Below, one piece after another: positions 10,442 through 19,870 of a stretch of 64,000 nucleotides of DNA. The notes beneath the pieces are model-generated. The model was not told the DNA's origin. It did no database searches and saw nothing but the letters and a program-made list of their open reading frames with translations. The DNA is taken from positions 345,578,505-345,642,504 of the forward strand of contig NC_085137.1 of assembly GCF_035046485.1 (NCBI RefSeq). The letters run 5' to 3'. The stretch comes from Aedes albopictus. Lineage: Eukaryota; Arthropoda; Insecta; Diptera; Culicidae. A program made the position numbers and the translations under genes. Every line of letters starts with the position of its first letter. Position 1 is the stretch's first letter.

Positions 10442-12242
10442 CCCAGCCAGCAATTTGATTGCTATATCGAAATTGCAACTGAACTAGTCACACATATATA
10501 GCACCAAAGAAATCGTATTCAATGCACGAAACAGGCATATACATACTAAAGTGGAGGCCATATCGAAACATATATACGATTACTGCGATTCCATCCAACA
10601 TAATTTACGATTTCTCGAAAAATTTCTACGATTTCGCCGATTTTGTCCGTCTAAATATACGATTATGCATGATCTTATTACGTTTGAGAGTACCAATATA
10701 CGACTCAAGATTTTCAAATAAAAAAACAATTGGTGTTCAGTGGGAATCGAACTTAGGTCCTTTGATTGGGAACTGTGCGTTGTCTCTATCGGCTATACTG
10801 CCAAGTTGAAAATAGAGAGTTCAAAGTGAATGGCATGAAACGAATAAAAATTAGCATGATAAAGACTGCCCCAGAAAGTATGGACGCACCTAGTCTTCAG
10901 ATGTCTGGGGCTGATCGGTGGTTCTTGTTCCGGGATATGTTTTGGCTGTTTCTGCTTACTATAGGATCGAATATTTAAACGTCCTTTGTCACGACGATCA
11001 TTGGAATTCGAAATGGTAACTTGTTTGGTCATATGCTGCTCTATGCATGTTAGAAGATTTTTTCTTGTGCTCAAATAACTTCATTATACGTTTATCCAAA
11101 CGAGGGTTAGCAGGATCTTTATTTTTGACTCAATCTTTGTATATGCTCAAATGTGTTATCTCCACCGTGTTTACTGCTTGCTGCTTACACGGTTTTCTCA
11201 CTTTCTCCCTCCACATTTTGCTTATTTCCTAAGTGTCCTTTTAAACTCTGTACATCATTTGTGCACATTTTTTCGATGATGTTCCCCTAAAAGTTCATGT
11301 ATTTTGAAACAAACTGTTGGAATCGCATTAACCGCTAAAAATATGCTGAGAGAATAGGTAGACCAACAGGATGTAGCCTACAAAAAGAACTACTAAACAA
11401 TAATTTTAAAATGACAGTGTTTTCTAACTGCGTCCATACTTTCTGGGGCGGTCTTTACGGTGCGAGACTTGTAATGGGAGCATTGTTATTGTGCATTGTG
11501 TGACACCAAAAGTGGTACCATGCAAGAGGTCCGGAATTCACATCGTTGTTGGAATCTATACATCACTTATTGTAAGTCATCTGCTAGTATAAAAACCTTT
11601 ATATTTGGTTGAAATTATTGCTACCATGGTTGGAATGTGTCGACAACAACAAAATACAAATTAGTGATGAATAACATTTTTTCTTTTTCTCCGTCATACA
11701 AATATGTAAACAAAACCATTTACGATTTCCGAGATTAAGATTCGACTATTAAAAGTGCAGTAACAATCACATGCGACTGTAACAATGAATATACAATTTC
11801 TACGATTTCATTCACTTGGTATACGACGCATGTGTGACGCAAACGATCAATATACAACATTGTTATAGTTGTATACGATTACACCGATTTTCATCATACC
11901 TTTAGGTAGTAAGCTCGATTTAGCAGATTCATATACGATGTGAAGCGACGATTTCCACGATTCAAAGAAATCATATACACGATGCTAGCGAACTTGCAGC
12001 TTGACACTAAGAATGTATGTTTTTTTCACGATTCTGTGCGATCCTACCGATAGTATCTCGCACCTTTTATGATTGGAGACGACTATATGAAACAAAATCG
12101 CAATTGAAATTTAATTTGGCATGAAATGCGATTTTACGCAACCATTGTCAACAAATATACATATTATTATACAATTCTGATCAAATATATGAAAATATAC
12201 GATTTTTTCCACACAATGATTTACGATATGTGGTTGGCTGGG
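10442..12242. mobile_element. 1.8-kb element with CCCAGCCA ends
   Basis: CCCAGCCAGCAA at 10442 is mirrored by TTGGCTGGG ending at 12242. The body is studded with the motif ATATACGAT/ATCGTATA on both strands, particularly at 10560-10700 and 11810-12230. The right end directly abuts the ATTAAATTACAG start of the tandem dimer that follows. A second inverted-repeat element (10860-11458) is nested inside. No transposase is seen; open frames at 10522-10809 and 10766-10978 are unrecognised. Confidence 0.6.
10860..11458. mobile_element. ~600-bp element with 29-bp inverted ends, TA target
   Basis: The left end, TAAAGACTGCCCCAGAAAGT followed by ATGGACGCA, is matched by the flipped right end, TAAAGACCGCCCCAGAAAGT followed by the same ATGGACGCA. 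TA bounds each side, as in the Tc1/mariner superfamily. The interior is non-coding as far as can be seen, so this is a non-autonomous copy nested in the CCCAGCCA element. Confidence 0.75.
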
Positions 12243-12415
12243 TATTAAATTACAGTACATTTTATGAAAAATACTGGAACGGGTAAAATTTGTCAAAAGA
12301 ACAGAACATTTCCAAATCATAATGCTCATTTTTTTTTATTTTTTTTTATTTGGGAATTTTAACTAAGGCTATTTTTTCACATCCATTATGCTTAACTCCA
12401 AACCAAGCCTTAGTG

Positions 12416-13223
12416 CAAAGATGGTTAGAAGGTAAAAGATGAACGACTCCCGCTCCTAACAGGTGACACTAATAACGCCGCTCTGGTGAGCCAAAACTCA
12501 ACTAATATACTCTTAATTAATATTCGGAAAAATTGTCAAAACTAACGCACAGGCAAATTCACGCTAAACACTTTTCACACATTTCACACAGTCACACACT
12601 AGTTAGCTAATTGTAAGCGCCAATTACAAATTGGGTAAACCAATTTATAGCTTGATTTGAATGTTTCATTGTTCGACAACACGAATAGGTTTGCACAAAT
12701 AATTCTACTTCAATTCATGTGTAATGTGATTATTTTTTGTGTAAATAAAGTTGCCAAATGTTTGAGCGAAAGCTTTCAGATTCCAGGGACTGCAGTTTAT
12801 CTTCATGACAGGATGCTTTTCAAAATGTCTTGGACAGAATTTGAGATGCCACCGTACATGTATTGATTCCAATGTGCATTGTGCATTCTAAAATCATAAA
12901 AAAATGCTTGTTATTTATTCTACTTAGTCGTACCATATAATGCCGATACCCACATTTGAATAACATTCTATAAGAAAAATGTTTTCAAAAATAAAAGTTG
13001 AATCAGATTTACTCGACGCAATTTCATGTTGCGTTGTTTTGGCGTGATTTAACTTAGCGTAAAGTAAAAATGGTACACGTTAACTTGAATCCAGCCAACA
13101 AGGATATTTCTAGCGCTTCTCACTCAACAGATGGCGGTAGTGTAGCATGCAGAGTGTATCGCCGGTGGAATTTTTATGGAAAAAAAATGGAGTCGGTCAT
13201 CTTTTTCCTTCTAACCACCTTTG
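12416..13223. mobile_element. 808-bp inverted-repeat element (CAAAGATGGTTAG ends)
   Basis: The ends are CAAAGATGGTTAGAAGG and CCTTCTAACCACCTTTG, continuing as AAAAGATGA and TCATCTTTTT. CTTAGTG is duplicated on each side (12409-12415 and 13224-13230). Removing the element restores the CCTTAGTGGCAAAC order seen intact in the neighbouring repeat unit at 14188-14200. The terminal sequence and the 7-8 bp duplication suggest a hAT-type MITE. A 69-codon frame at 12657-12866 is unrecognised. Confidence 0.75.
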
Positions 13224-13261
13224 CTTAGTGGCAAACTCGCCTCGGGCGAAAAGCCACATAA

Positions 13262-14064
13262 CCCTCTAATACCCAACCTCGGGGTATAGTTTGAGCATTT
13301 TTTTTTCTTACGTAGGCAATCAAAACTTTTGTTTTTTTAGCTGATATTTAGGACTGTTCTGTATCTCAAAATAAATTTTAATGTATTTTAAAGCGTATGA
13401 ACATTTCTTAAAAATCATTGAAAAATTGATGTTTTGGTCACCTTGTCATTGTTTCTTTTGTACTGAATCGCAACAATCGATATATTTTAAATTTTTCCCC
13501 AATTATACTATAACAAAGAGTTTAAGGACAAACGTCTAAAAACCCCGCTTCGAAAGTGCATCAGAACTTCAGACGCAAAAATCTCAAGAAAAAAGCTTCA
13601 ACCAACAGTGCAGTTTATTACTCTGTTCTTGCTCACTTGTAATAAGCTTAAAATGAGAAGCTTAAGTGCGCTGGTTTTGTTTACGAAGAGATTTGTGCCC
13701 TAGAAATCGTGAGTAGGTGCCAAAGTCGGCCATTTTGAGATTCTAACAAGTCTGTCCTTAAGTGAGTTAAATACACTCAAAAATTATTTTCACTAAAGTT
13801 ACACGGAAAATAAAAATTTCCATGAAAAAAAATAGAATAAATACATTTCAACGATGATCATAAAAATGTGTATGCCAGTTAGGGTTCCAGAAAAAGTACA
13901 TATATAAGTGTAAGGATGTTCAAAAATAAAAATTAGAAAAATCAAAAACCAGAATTTACAAATTTACGAATTAAAAAGAATCACCCTCCAAAACATGTTT
14001 AAAACGATTTAAGATGACGAAAAATCATATTTAGATCGAAATCAAAAATTTAGGTATTAGAGGG
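13262..14064. mobile_element. piggyBac-type MITE, copy 1 (CCCTCTAATACCCAA ends)
   Basis: The ends are CCCTCTAATACCCAACC and, flipped, CCCTCTAATACCTAAAT. The right flank is TTAA (14065-14068) and the left flank ATAA, a one-base variant. A second copy at 24088-24709 shares the ends, the motif GCTGATATTTAGGACTGTT near the left and GATGACGAAAAAT near the right. TTAA targets with CCC ends are typical of the piggyBac superfamily. It is about 803 bp and non-coding. Confidence 0.8.
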
Positions 14065-14332
14065 TTAAATTACAGTGCATTTCATGAAAAACACTGGGAC
14101 GTGTAACTACTGTATATTTTGTGGGAAATTCGTCAACAGAACAGAATATTTCTGAATCATTAAGGTTAACTCCAAACCAATAAGCCTTAGTGGCAAACTC
14201 GCCTCGGACGAAAAGCCTCTTAAATAGAGAAAGAAGAATAGGCATCGGAAGATTGATAGCTCATGAAGTTTCTCAAAACACTGAGTGGTTCATCTTTACA
14301 TACATTTCTTTGAGGTACTGGATTGCTCTGGG

Positions 14333-15394
14333 GCGGCCCGGATTTATCATAATACAAAGGGGGCAAGTGCTCCGGGCCCCCGATTAGGAGGGCCCCCAAG
14401 AATCCCGAAGCATTATTATATATTTCAACAAAACCATATAAAATGCACTTCCCCAAGCAACACACATGTTATACAAAAGTTACGAAAGCGCAAGTTTAGG
14501 TAGTATAGAAGTTAATTTTACGTTTTTTAGCATTGTGTTAGAAAAACGTCAAATAAACTTCTATGTAACCAAAACTTGCGCTGCCTTATGTAACATGTGT
14601 GTTCCTTGGGTCAATATGCGTTCATATTTTATACGTGTCCCATATCAGTGTAGGGCCCATATAGCCGAGGCGGTAAACGCACGGGTATTCAGCATGACCA
14701 TGCTGAGGGTGACGGGTTCGATTCCCGGTCGGTCCAGGATCTTTTCGTAAAGGAAATTTCCTTGACTTCCTTGGGCATAGAGTATCTTCGTGCCTGCCAC
14801 ACGATATACAGATGCAAAATGGTCATTGGCAGAGGAAGCTCTCAGTTAATAACTGTGGAAGTGCTCATAGAACACTAAGCTGAGAAGCAGGCTTTGTCCC
14901 AGTGAGGACGTTACGCCAAGAAGAGGAGGAGAGAGGATATCAGTCATATTTTGTTTCTTAAGGGTTTCTAGAGACTACATATTTCTGGTCATTTATATAG
15001 ATTTTCACTTCAGATAAATCCATGAGCACCAAAAATGTGATAGCTCTTGTGTGCAGTATTCAATGTTTACATTACTTGATTTTCTTTTTGGAAACTTTTA
15101 TCGAATAGAAACACTTTTTCGTGACTTCAAATTGATAGACAAAAGAGTCACTAAACAGAGTGCGTGAAATTTGAATTCTGAAAACAACTGTTAAATACTC
15201 ATCTGATTCAGAACCAGTTCACTGTAATCATGGGGAAGATAAAATGACTACTTTTGGAAATATTTGGAAATGAGAAACCGAAATAAAACAATAAAACAGT
15301 AAAAATTTCAAAAATATGAAAATCAGAGTTTGGTTTTGGGCGCCCATTTGATAGGGTTTGCCCCGGGTCCCCCAAAGCCTATATCCGGCACTGG
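14333..15394. mobile_element. hAT-like element carrying a SINE
   Basis: GCTCTGGG is duplicated at 14325-14332 and 15395-15402, an 8-bp hAT-sized target. The right end, flipped, reads CCAGTGCCGGATATAGGC and the left end GCGGCCCGGATTTATC. Both have subterminal runs of G/C (GGGCCCCCGATTAGG; GGGTCCCCC). The element is about 1.06 kb, of which 287 bp is the SINE at 14650-14936. No transposase frame is evident. Confidence 0.7.
14650..14936 (+). mobile_element. tRNA-derived SINE, Feilai-like, full length
   Basis: The 5' part is tRNA-like. A box A-like stretch (ATAGCCGAGGCGGTAAAC) and a box B (GGGTTCGATTCCC) lie in tRNA spacing, with an extended stem TCAGCATG/CATGCTGA between them. The tRNA-unrelated body has CAGAGGAAGCTCTCAG and CTGAGAAGCAGGCTTTG and ends in a short GAAGAGGAGGAG repeat. 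ATATCAGT is duplicated at 14642-14649 and 14937-14944. The body matches my memory of the Aedes aegypti Feilai SINE. RNA polymerase III would transcribe it from the internal boxes and LINE machinery would move it. Confidence 0.85.
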
Positions 15395-15689
15395 GCTCTG
15401 GGATCAACAATTTTAGAATGATGGAACTGTGAAAAATGACAATTATTCGAGATATACATATTACAAATATTGATATTTTTTCAATGTTTCAATACTAATA
15501 ATATTATGGTTTGTGTTCTTATTTTCAATCAGCGGCTTGCATCACTGCACTTTGTTTTGCTGTAAAAACTGTAATTTTCCCAAAATCATGAATTTAGGCT
15601 AAATTTTTCAGGGTCACTAATTTCTGGCAATTTATTAAAATAGTTTGTTTCAATTTAAGTTAAGTTAGGTTGTTTAATTTCATAAAATA

Positions 15690-16310
15690 AACCAAGAGAA
15701 TTTCTTATTTCGTTCTGTCGAAATTCTTGGAGAATTTCATTGTATCCGATATTATTTTTGAAAATCTAAGAAGAAATTTGTGTGTATTTTGTAAATTTTA
15801 ACCATGAAACTCAGGGATGTACTTAACTATTGTATATGGAATTCAAAGCATTTTTTTCTGAAATTTGAATCTACAATTCCTTTCAAAACGAGGTGTTTCC
15901 AAAAGATTCAGGCATAAAATTCAGAGATTGGGCAAGATACTGTTCAAGGAAACTCCTAGCAAAACTTCCAGACAGTACTACAAAAATGGCTTAGATAAAG
16001 ATATTTAAAGTTTCTCAAAAGTTCGTCAGCAATGCCTCTACAAGTTCAGTTTGATTCTGAACCTACCTGGAAATGCTTCCAAAAACCATGAAATCGCACC
16101 TGCAAATCATTTAGAGATTCATTCAGAAAATTTTCAAGATTCTCCAGAAACCACAAAAATCAGTTTTTCATTTTTTAAATCTTCAATGAATTTGGGAAAA
16201 AAAATCAAAACCACAGCTTTTTCTCGAAAATTTTCCAAAATTTATTCCAGGGATTGTTCAACACATTTCACCAACAATGGCAAGAAACGGACTTCATGTT
16301 AAATCCAAAA
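15690..16310. repeat. Degenerate short-period tract, weak
   Basis: Scattered units such as GAATTTC, CAGAAAATTT and TTCCAAAA recur irregularly, resembling a more decayed form of the tract at 4440-5428. The 83-codon frame at 16051-16302 is low-complexity and follows the repeat, so I do not call it a gene. The ~300 bases before it (15395-15689) are A+T-rich and featureless. Confidence 0.4.
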
Positions 16311-18589
16311 AAATGCTGAAAATGAGTTTGACAGTTTTTGAGTTACAAATATTTTTTCATCATTTGTGCATGCGTTACCAAAGATCACATTCCAGTGATC
16401 AAAGGATTTTTGCATGCAAAGATGCAAAAGTTATTGAACAATGAATGTGAAAGTATGCACAATGAATGTTTTCTTATAGATAGCATACACCTTGTCAAAT
16501 CTATTTAAAAAAGGTTTCTGAAAACAATATTAATGTTTTAAGGTATTTACATGCAACATCATTTTCAATGTGAGTCACTGATTCCTGAACTTACGATTGA
16601 TAGAAAAGGATCCGAAAAAGTACGATCATCCACAAACAATTTTCAATTTCAACACTTTTTACACTCCAAAAAGTTGATCCATTGCAAAAAAAAAGTTCCA
16701 CCGAAACTGACTTTCATGAGTCTTTTGTTCTGCGATTACCATTCAAACTTTAGAACACGGTACCCAGTGCAATTGTTGTCACTACTGGTTGGTGGTGCTG
16801 GATGGTACAATTGTTTGCACAACATCCCACCGACATATGTCGGAAAAAGGTGGATTTATTTCTTCCAACAACGCAGAGGGAGCCAGCAATAATGAAAACC
16901 GAAAGAAGGCAAGATCTGTTGGCATGGAAGCTCCCCATGCATACATTCTGAGATAAACTCCCGGAAAACACACGACCAAACGAGAGATGATTTATTCATG
17001 CAAATTGTTCTAGCGATGGGGAAGCAAAGTTTATAATTAATTCCAGCAGCACGAGGAGTTCAGGCGAAATATTTTTTTGGCAACGATTTTGCGGGTACCG
17101 ACGTTGTTGGTTGCCGTTCATGGGAAGGTACTTTAGACGTCATGCTTTCTGTTCGCCGAATGAATCCTGTTATTTCTGAAGAAATTCGGATGAACAGAAG
17201 CAACAATTTTGACGAAAAGTTCTAGGAATGGTTAAAGTTGTAAAATCTCCGGTAAGAGAAAAGCGAATTGTACACAATTTCAAACAATTGGTTCGTTCTG
17301 TTCTATACCCAACCAACTCATCCACTTCTAAGCGAACAAAAGACCATGCAACTCCATTGAATCGACTCTCCACGAAGCATGAATCTCTCGAAGTCGAACA
17401 AGCACGCATCTTTTGTGATGATACCTTCTGGGTAGACCGGAAAATTGGGTCACTGAGCCAGCGATTTTTTTTGTGTTGCGACGAGAAGAATCCGTGGAAA
17501 GGATACGATGCCGAAAGTGGAACGCACACCCACGCTTCACACCATTTGGCACGCGGAAAGCTTCAGTGTTTTATATTTTCTTTCGTTATGCTTGAAGTGT
17601 TTCCCTTTTGAATTCGATTGTTAGGCACTTTTGCACAAGCGAATAACCCAGTTAGGTATGGGCAAGGCTTTCGAACAGTGGATTCTAAGGCATCGCTGAA
17701 ACTACTGACTGTGTTGTCGATAATAGTAGATGCTGTGTTTTACCACAACACTGTTATTAAAATTACCATTTTTTTTTCAAAATTTTTGATTTTTTTGTTA
17801 GAAACCCAATCCGTAATTCTGTTATAGTTGATTTTCCTATTTTATATTTTATTAGGCCATTGAAAAATGTTCAATTAATTGGATAAAATTGCAATATAAT
17901 AAACATTCGAAACCTTCAGCTTTAACATTTCAAACATCCTTGATTCCCAATCCTCGATGACGACACAGACGATGGCCCGCCCATAAAACCGCAATAACAA
18001 TAATGTAACTGTAAAACAAAGCCACCTAGCCTAATGACGCCATCACAAAACCACTTTCCCGACAAACAACACTCGGTCCCATCATCGCGCCGATATTACT
18101 CCGATTCCATGTTCTCCAAGACCCATCGATTTTTATTTGTTTCCCGCTGCTGCTGCTGTCACCACACAACCTATTGTCAGGGTTTTTGTCAGTTTATATT
18201 CAGAGAAAAATTGCAGCAACAATAGGATGAACGAACATTGAACATTTGTGACACCCAATATGCCGCCGGAGATAACGTAAAAGGCCTCTGGCATCAGGGC
18301 CATGGTCAGGACCAACAAGGGCCGTCGTCACCGCAGCACTATTTGTCCATTCGAATTGTGGTCAACGAAAATAGATCCGAACGAACTTCGAGGAAACGTC
18401 TTTTGGAGAGGCTGTTATTTTTTATTGCCGACATTCACCAATAAAGAAGCACAGAATGATGTAGTCACCTATTGGTGGCAAAGATAATTTTCCAAACAAC
18501 TATGAGTATTAGGATTGAAATTTTACAATAAAATTGTGCAACAAATACAACCAGATTTCGAACTGAAAATAATACAACATGATACATTC
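16311..18589. other. Long non-repetitive island, no confident gene
   Basis: Composition is balanced, especially at 16540-17620 and 17930-18450, with no repeat motifs. The longest frames are 17228-17611 plus (127 codons, begins MVKVVKSPVREKR) and 17170-17529 minus (119 codons). They overlap on opposite strands, so at most one could be real, and neither shows a known motif. Around 16400-16470 there are local echoes of AATGAATGTG and ATGCACAATGAATG. The stretch could hold unique intron sequence or an enhancer. Confidence 0.35.
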
Positions 18590-18798
18590 AGATAGGTTCC
18601 AGAGGGTCTCTGGGATGCTTCAGGGGCATTCCAGGGGGTCTCAGGGTGTTTTGAGGGCGTTTCAGGGGAGGACCTGAAGGTCATAGCAGCGTTTCGGAGA
18701 ATCTCAGGAAGTATCTGGAAGTTATAGGGATTTTTGGGGTGTCAGAGAGACTTAAGGGGGTGTCTGCGCCTCATGGGTTTTTGGGGGATCCCAGGAAG
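18590..18798. repeat. G-rich degenerate tract, left piece
   Basis: Imperfect units such as GGGGTCTCAGG, TTTCAGGGG and GGGCATTCCAGG recur about every 15-20 bp. The tract is interrupted by the retrotransposon fragment and resumes at 23129 in the same orientation. It then reappears as its reverse complement at about 23610-24003 and 25229-25470, so the whole is a large interrupted inverted repeat. Confidence 0.6.
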
Positions 18799-19382
18799 CC
18801 TGCGCAGAGCTATGGAGAATCATGGACGAAACGGCTTTCCTGGGAAGCTGACTAGACTGATTAAAGCAACGATAGACGGTGTTCAAAACTGTGTAAGGGT
18901 TTCGGGTGAACTATCCAATTCATTCGAATCTCGCCGGGGACTGCGACAAGGTGATGGACTCTCATGCCTACTTTTCAACATCGCTCTGAAAGGTGTGATG
19001 CGACGAGCCGGGCTCAACAGCCAGGGAACGATTTTCACAAAATCCGGACAATTTGTGTGCTTTGCGGACGACATGGACATTATTACCAGAGCATTTGGAA
19101 TGGTGGCAGAGCTGTACATCCGCCTGAAACGCGAAGCAGCAAAGCCCGGACTGGTGATGAATGCCTGAAAAACAAAGTACATGCTGGTAGGCGGAACCGA
19201 ACACGACCGGATTTGTCTGGGTAGTAATGTTACGATAGACGGGGATACTTTCGAGGTGGTGGAGGAATTCGTCTACCTCGGATCCTTACTGACGGCTGAC
19301 AACAACGTGAGCCGTGAAATTCGGAAGCTCCAGAAGAAACTGCGGTCGAAAAAGATTCACCCACGCACCAAATGCACCATGT
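18799..19382 (+). pseudogene. 5'-truncated EN/RT retrotransposon, first part
   Basis: This piece begins in mid reverse transcriptase. It encodes the region FPGKLTRLIKATIDGVQNC, the motif RRGLRQGDGLS, and FADDMDI of the catalytic palm, closely matching residues 628-745 of the full copy next to it. A TGA at 19166-19168 interrupts the frame, after the codons for GLVMNA. A deletion also removes about a dozen residues after NNVSREI. At 19382 it is split by insertion of the minus-strand sister copy, and it resumes at 22624. It is inactive. Confidence 0.9.
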
Positions 19383-19417
19383 TTCATTTTTTTTCATTTA
19401 TTTAGTTAACATCAAAT

Positions 19418-19870
19418 TCATGATAATACTGAATCAACAATTTGCCGCCATAATACTCGATTTGCAGCTGCAGCTCTCCAACGTCGGTCACGCCCAACAC
19501 TCGCCAGATCACGCTCCACCTGGTCCGCCCATCGTGCTCTCTGCGCTCCACGCCTTCATGTACCAACCGGATGGTTAGCAAACACCAACTTTGCAGAGTT
19601 GTTGTCCGGCATTCTTGCAACATGCCCTGCCCACCGTATCCTTCCGGCTTTGACTACCTTCTGGATGCTGGGCTCGCCATAAAGTGCAGCGAGCTCGTGG
19701 TTCATCCTTCTCCGCCACACACCGTTCTCCTGCACGCCGCCGAAGATCGTCCTTAGCACCCGTCGCTCGAAAACTCCGAGTGCTTGCATGTCCTCCTCGA
19801 GCATCGTCCACGTCTCGTGCCCGTAGAGAACCACCGGTTTTATTAACGTCTTGTACATTGGTGCGGGGGT
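19418..19870 (-). pseudogene. Out-of-frame C-terminal segment of the EN/RT protein
   Basis: The natural continuation of the polyprotein is in another frame here. It begins around MYKTLIKPVV, continues through YGHETWTMLEEDMQ, FERRVLRTIFGGV and RIRWAGHVARMPD, and ends near the stop at 19418-19420. The same segment in the host copy has ACCAAATGCACCATG where this copy has ACCAATG, an apparent 8-nt deletion. A TGA also replaces an arginine codon after HPVGT. The terminal block with RWAGHV is common in insect EN/RT retrotransposons. Confidence 0.8.

Larger units (their letters stand above)
12243..14225. repeat. ~155-bp tandem dimer split by two transposon insertions
   Basis: Unit 1 is 12247-12415 plus 13231-13257. 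Unit 2 is 14069-14225. Both begin AATTACAGT and share CATTT(T/C)ATGAAAAA, AACTCCAAACCAA and GCCTTAGTG, and both close with GCAAACTCGCCTCGG and CGAAAAGCC. Unit 1 is split by an inverted-repeat element (12416-13223), and a TTAA-type MITE (13262-14064) sits exactly at the unit junction. Unit 1 also holds a T-rich insertion of about 60 bp (12329-12389) absent from unit 2. It is bounded by ATAATGC and ATTATGC, as expected for a tiny 5'-truncated retroposed fragment on the minus strand. Confidence 0.65.

Noticed and set aside
14650..14735. Functional tRNA gene
   Set aside because: Box A and box B are present, but acceptor pairing is poor, the anticodon region is an odd long stem, and it continues directly into a SINE body with a target duplication at the far end.
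17170..17611. 127-codon plus frame and 119-codon minus frame as genes
   Set aside because: Mutually overlapping on opposite strands, no motif, no splice or promoter evidence that I can defend. Kept only as a note in the island entry.
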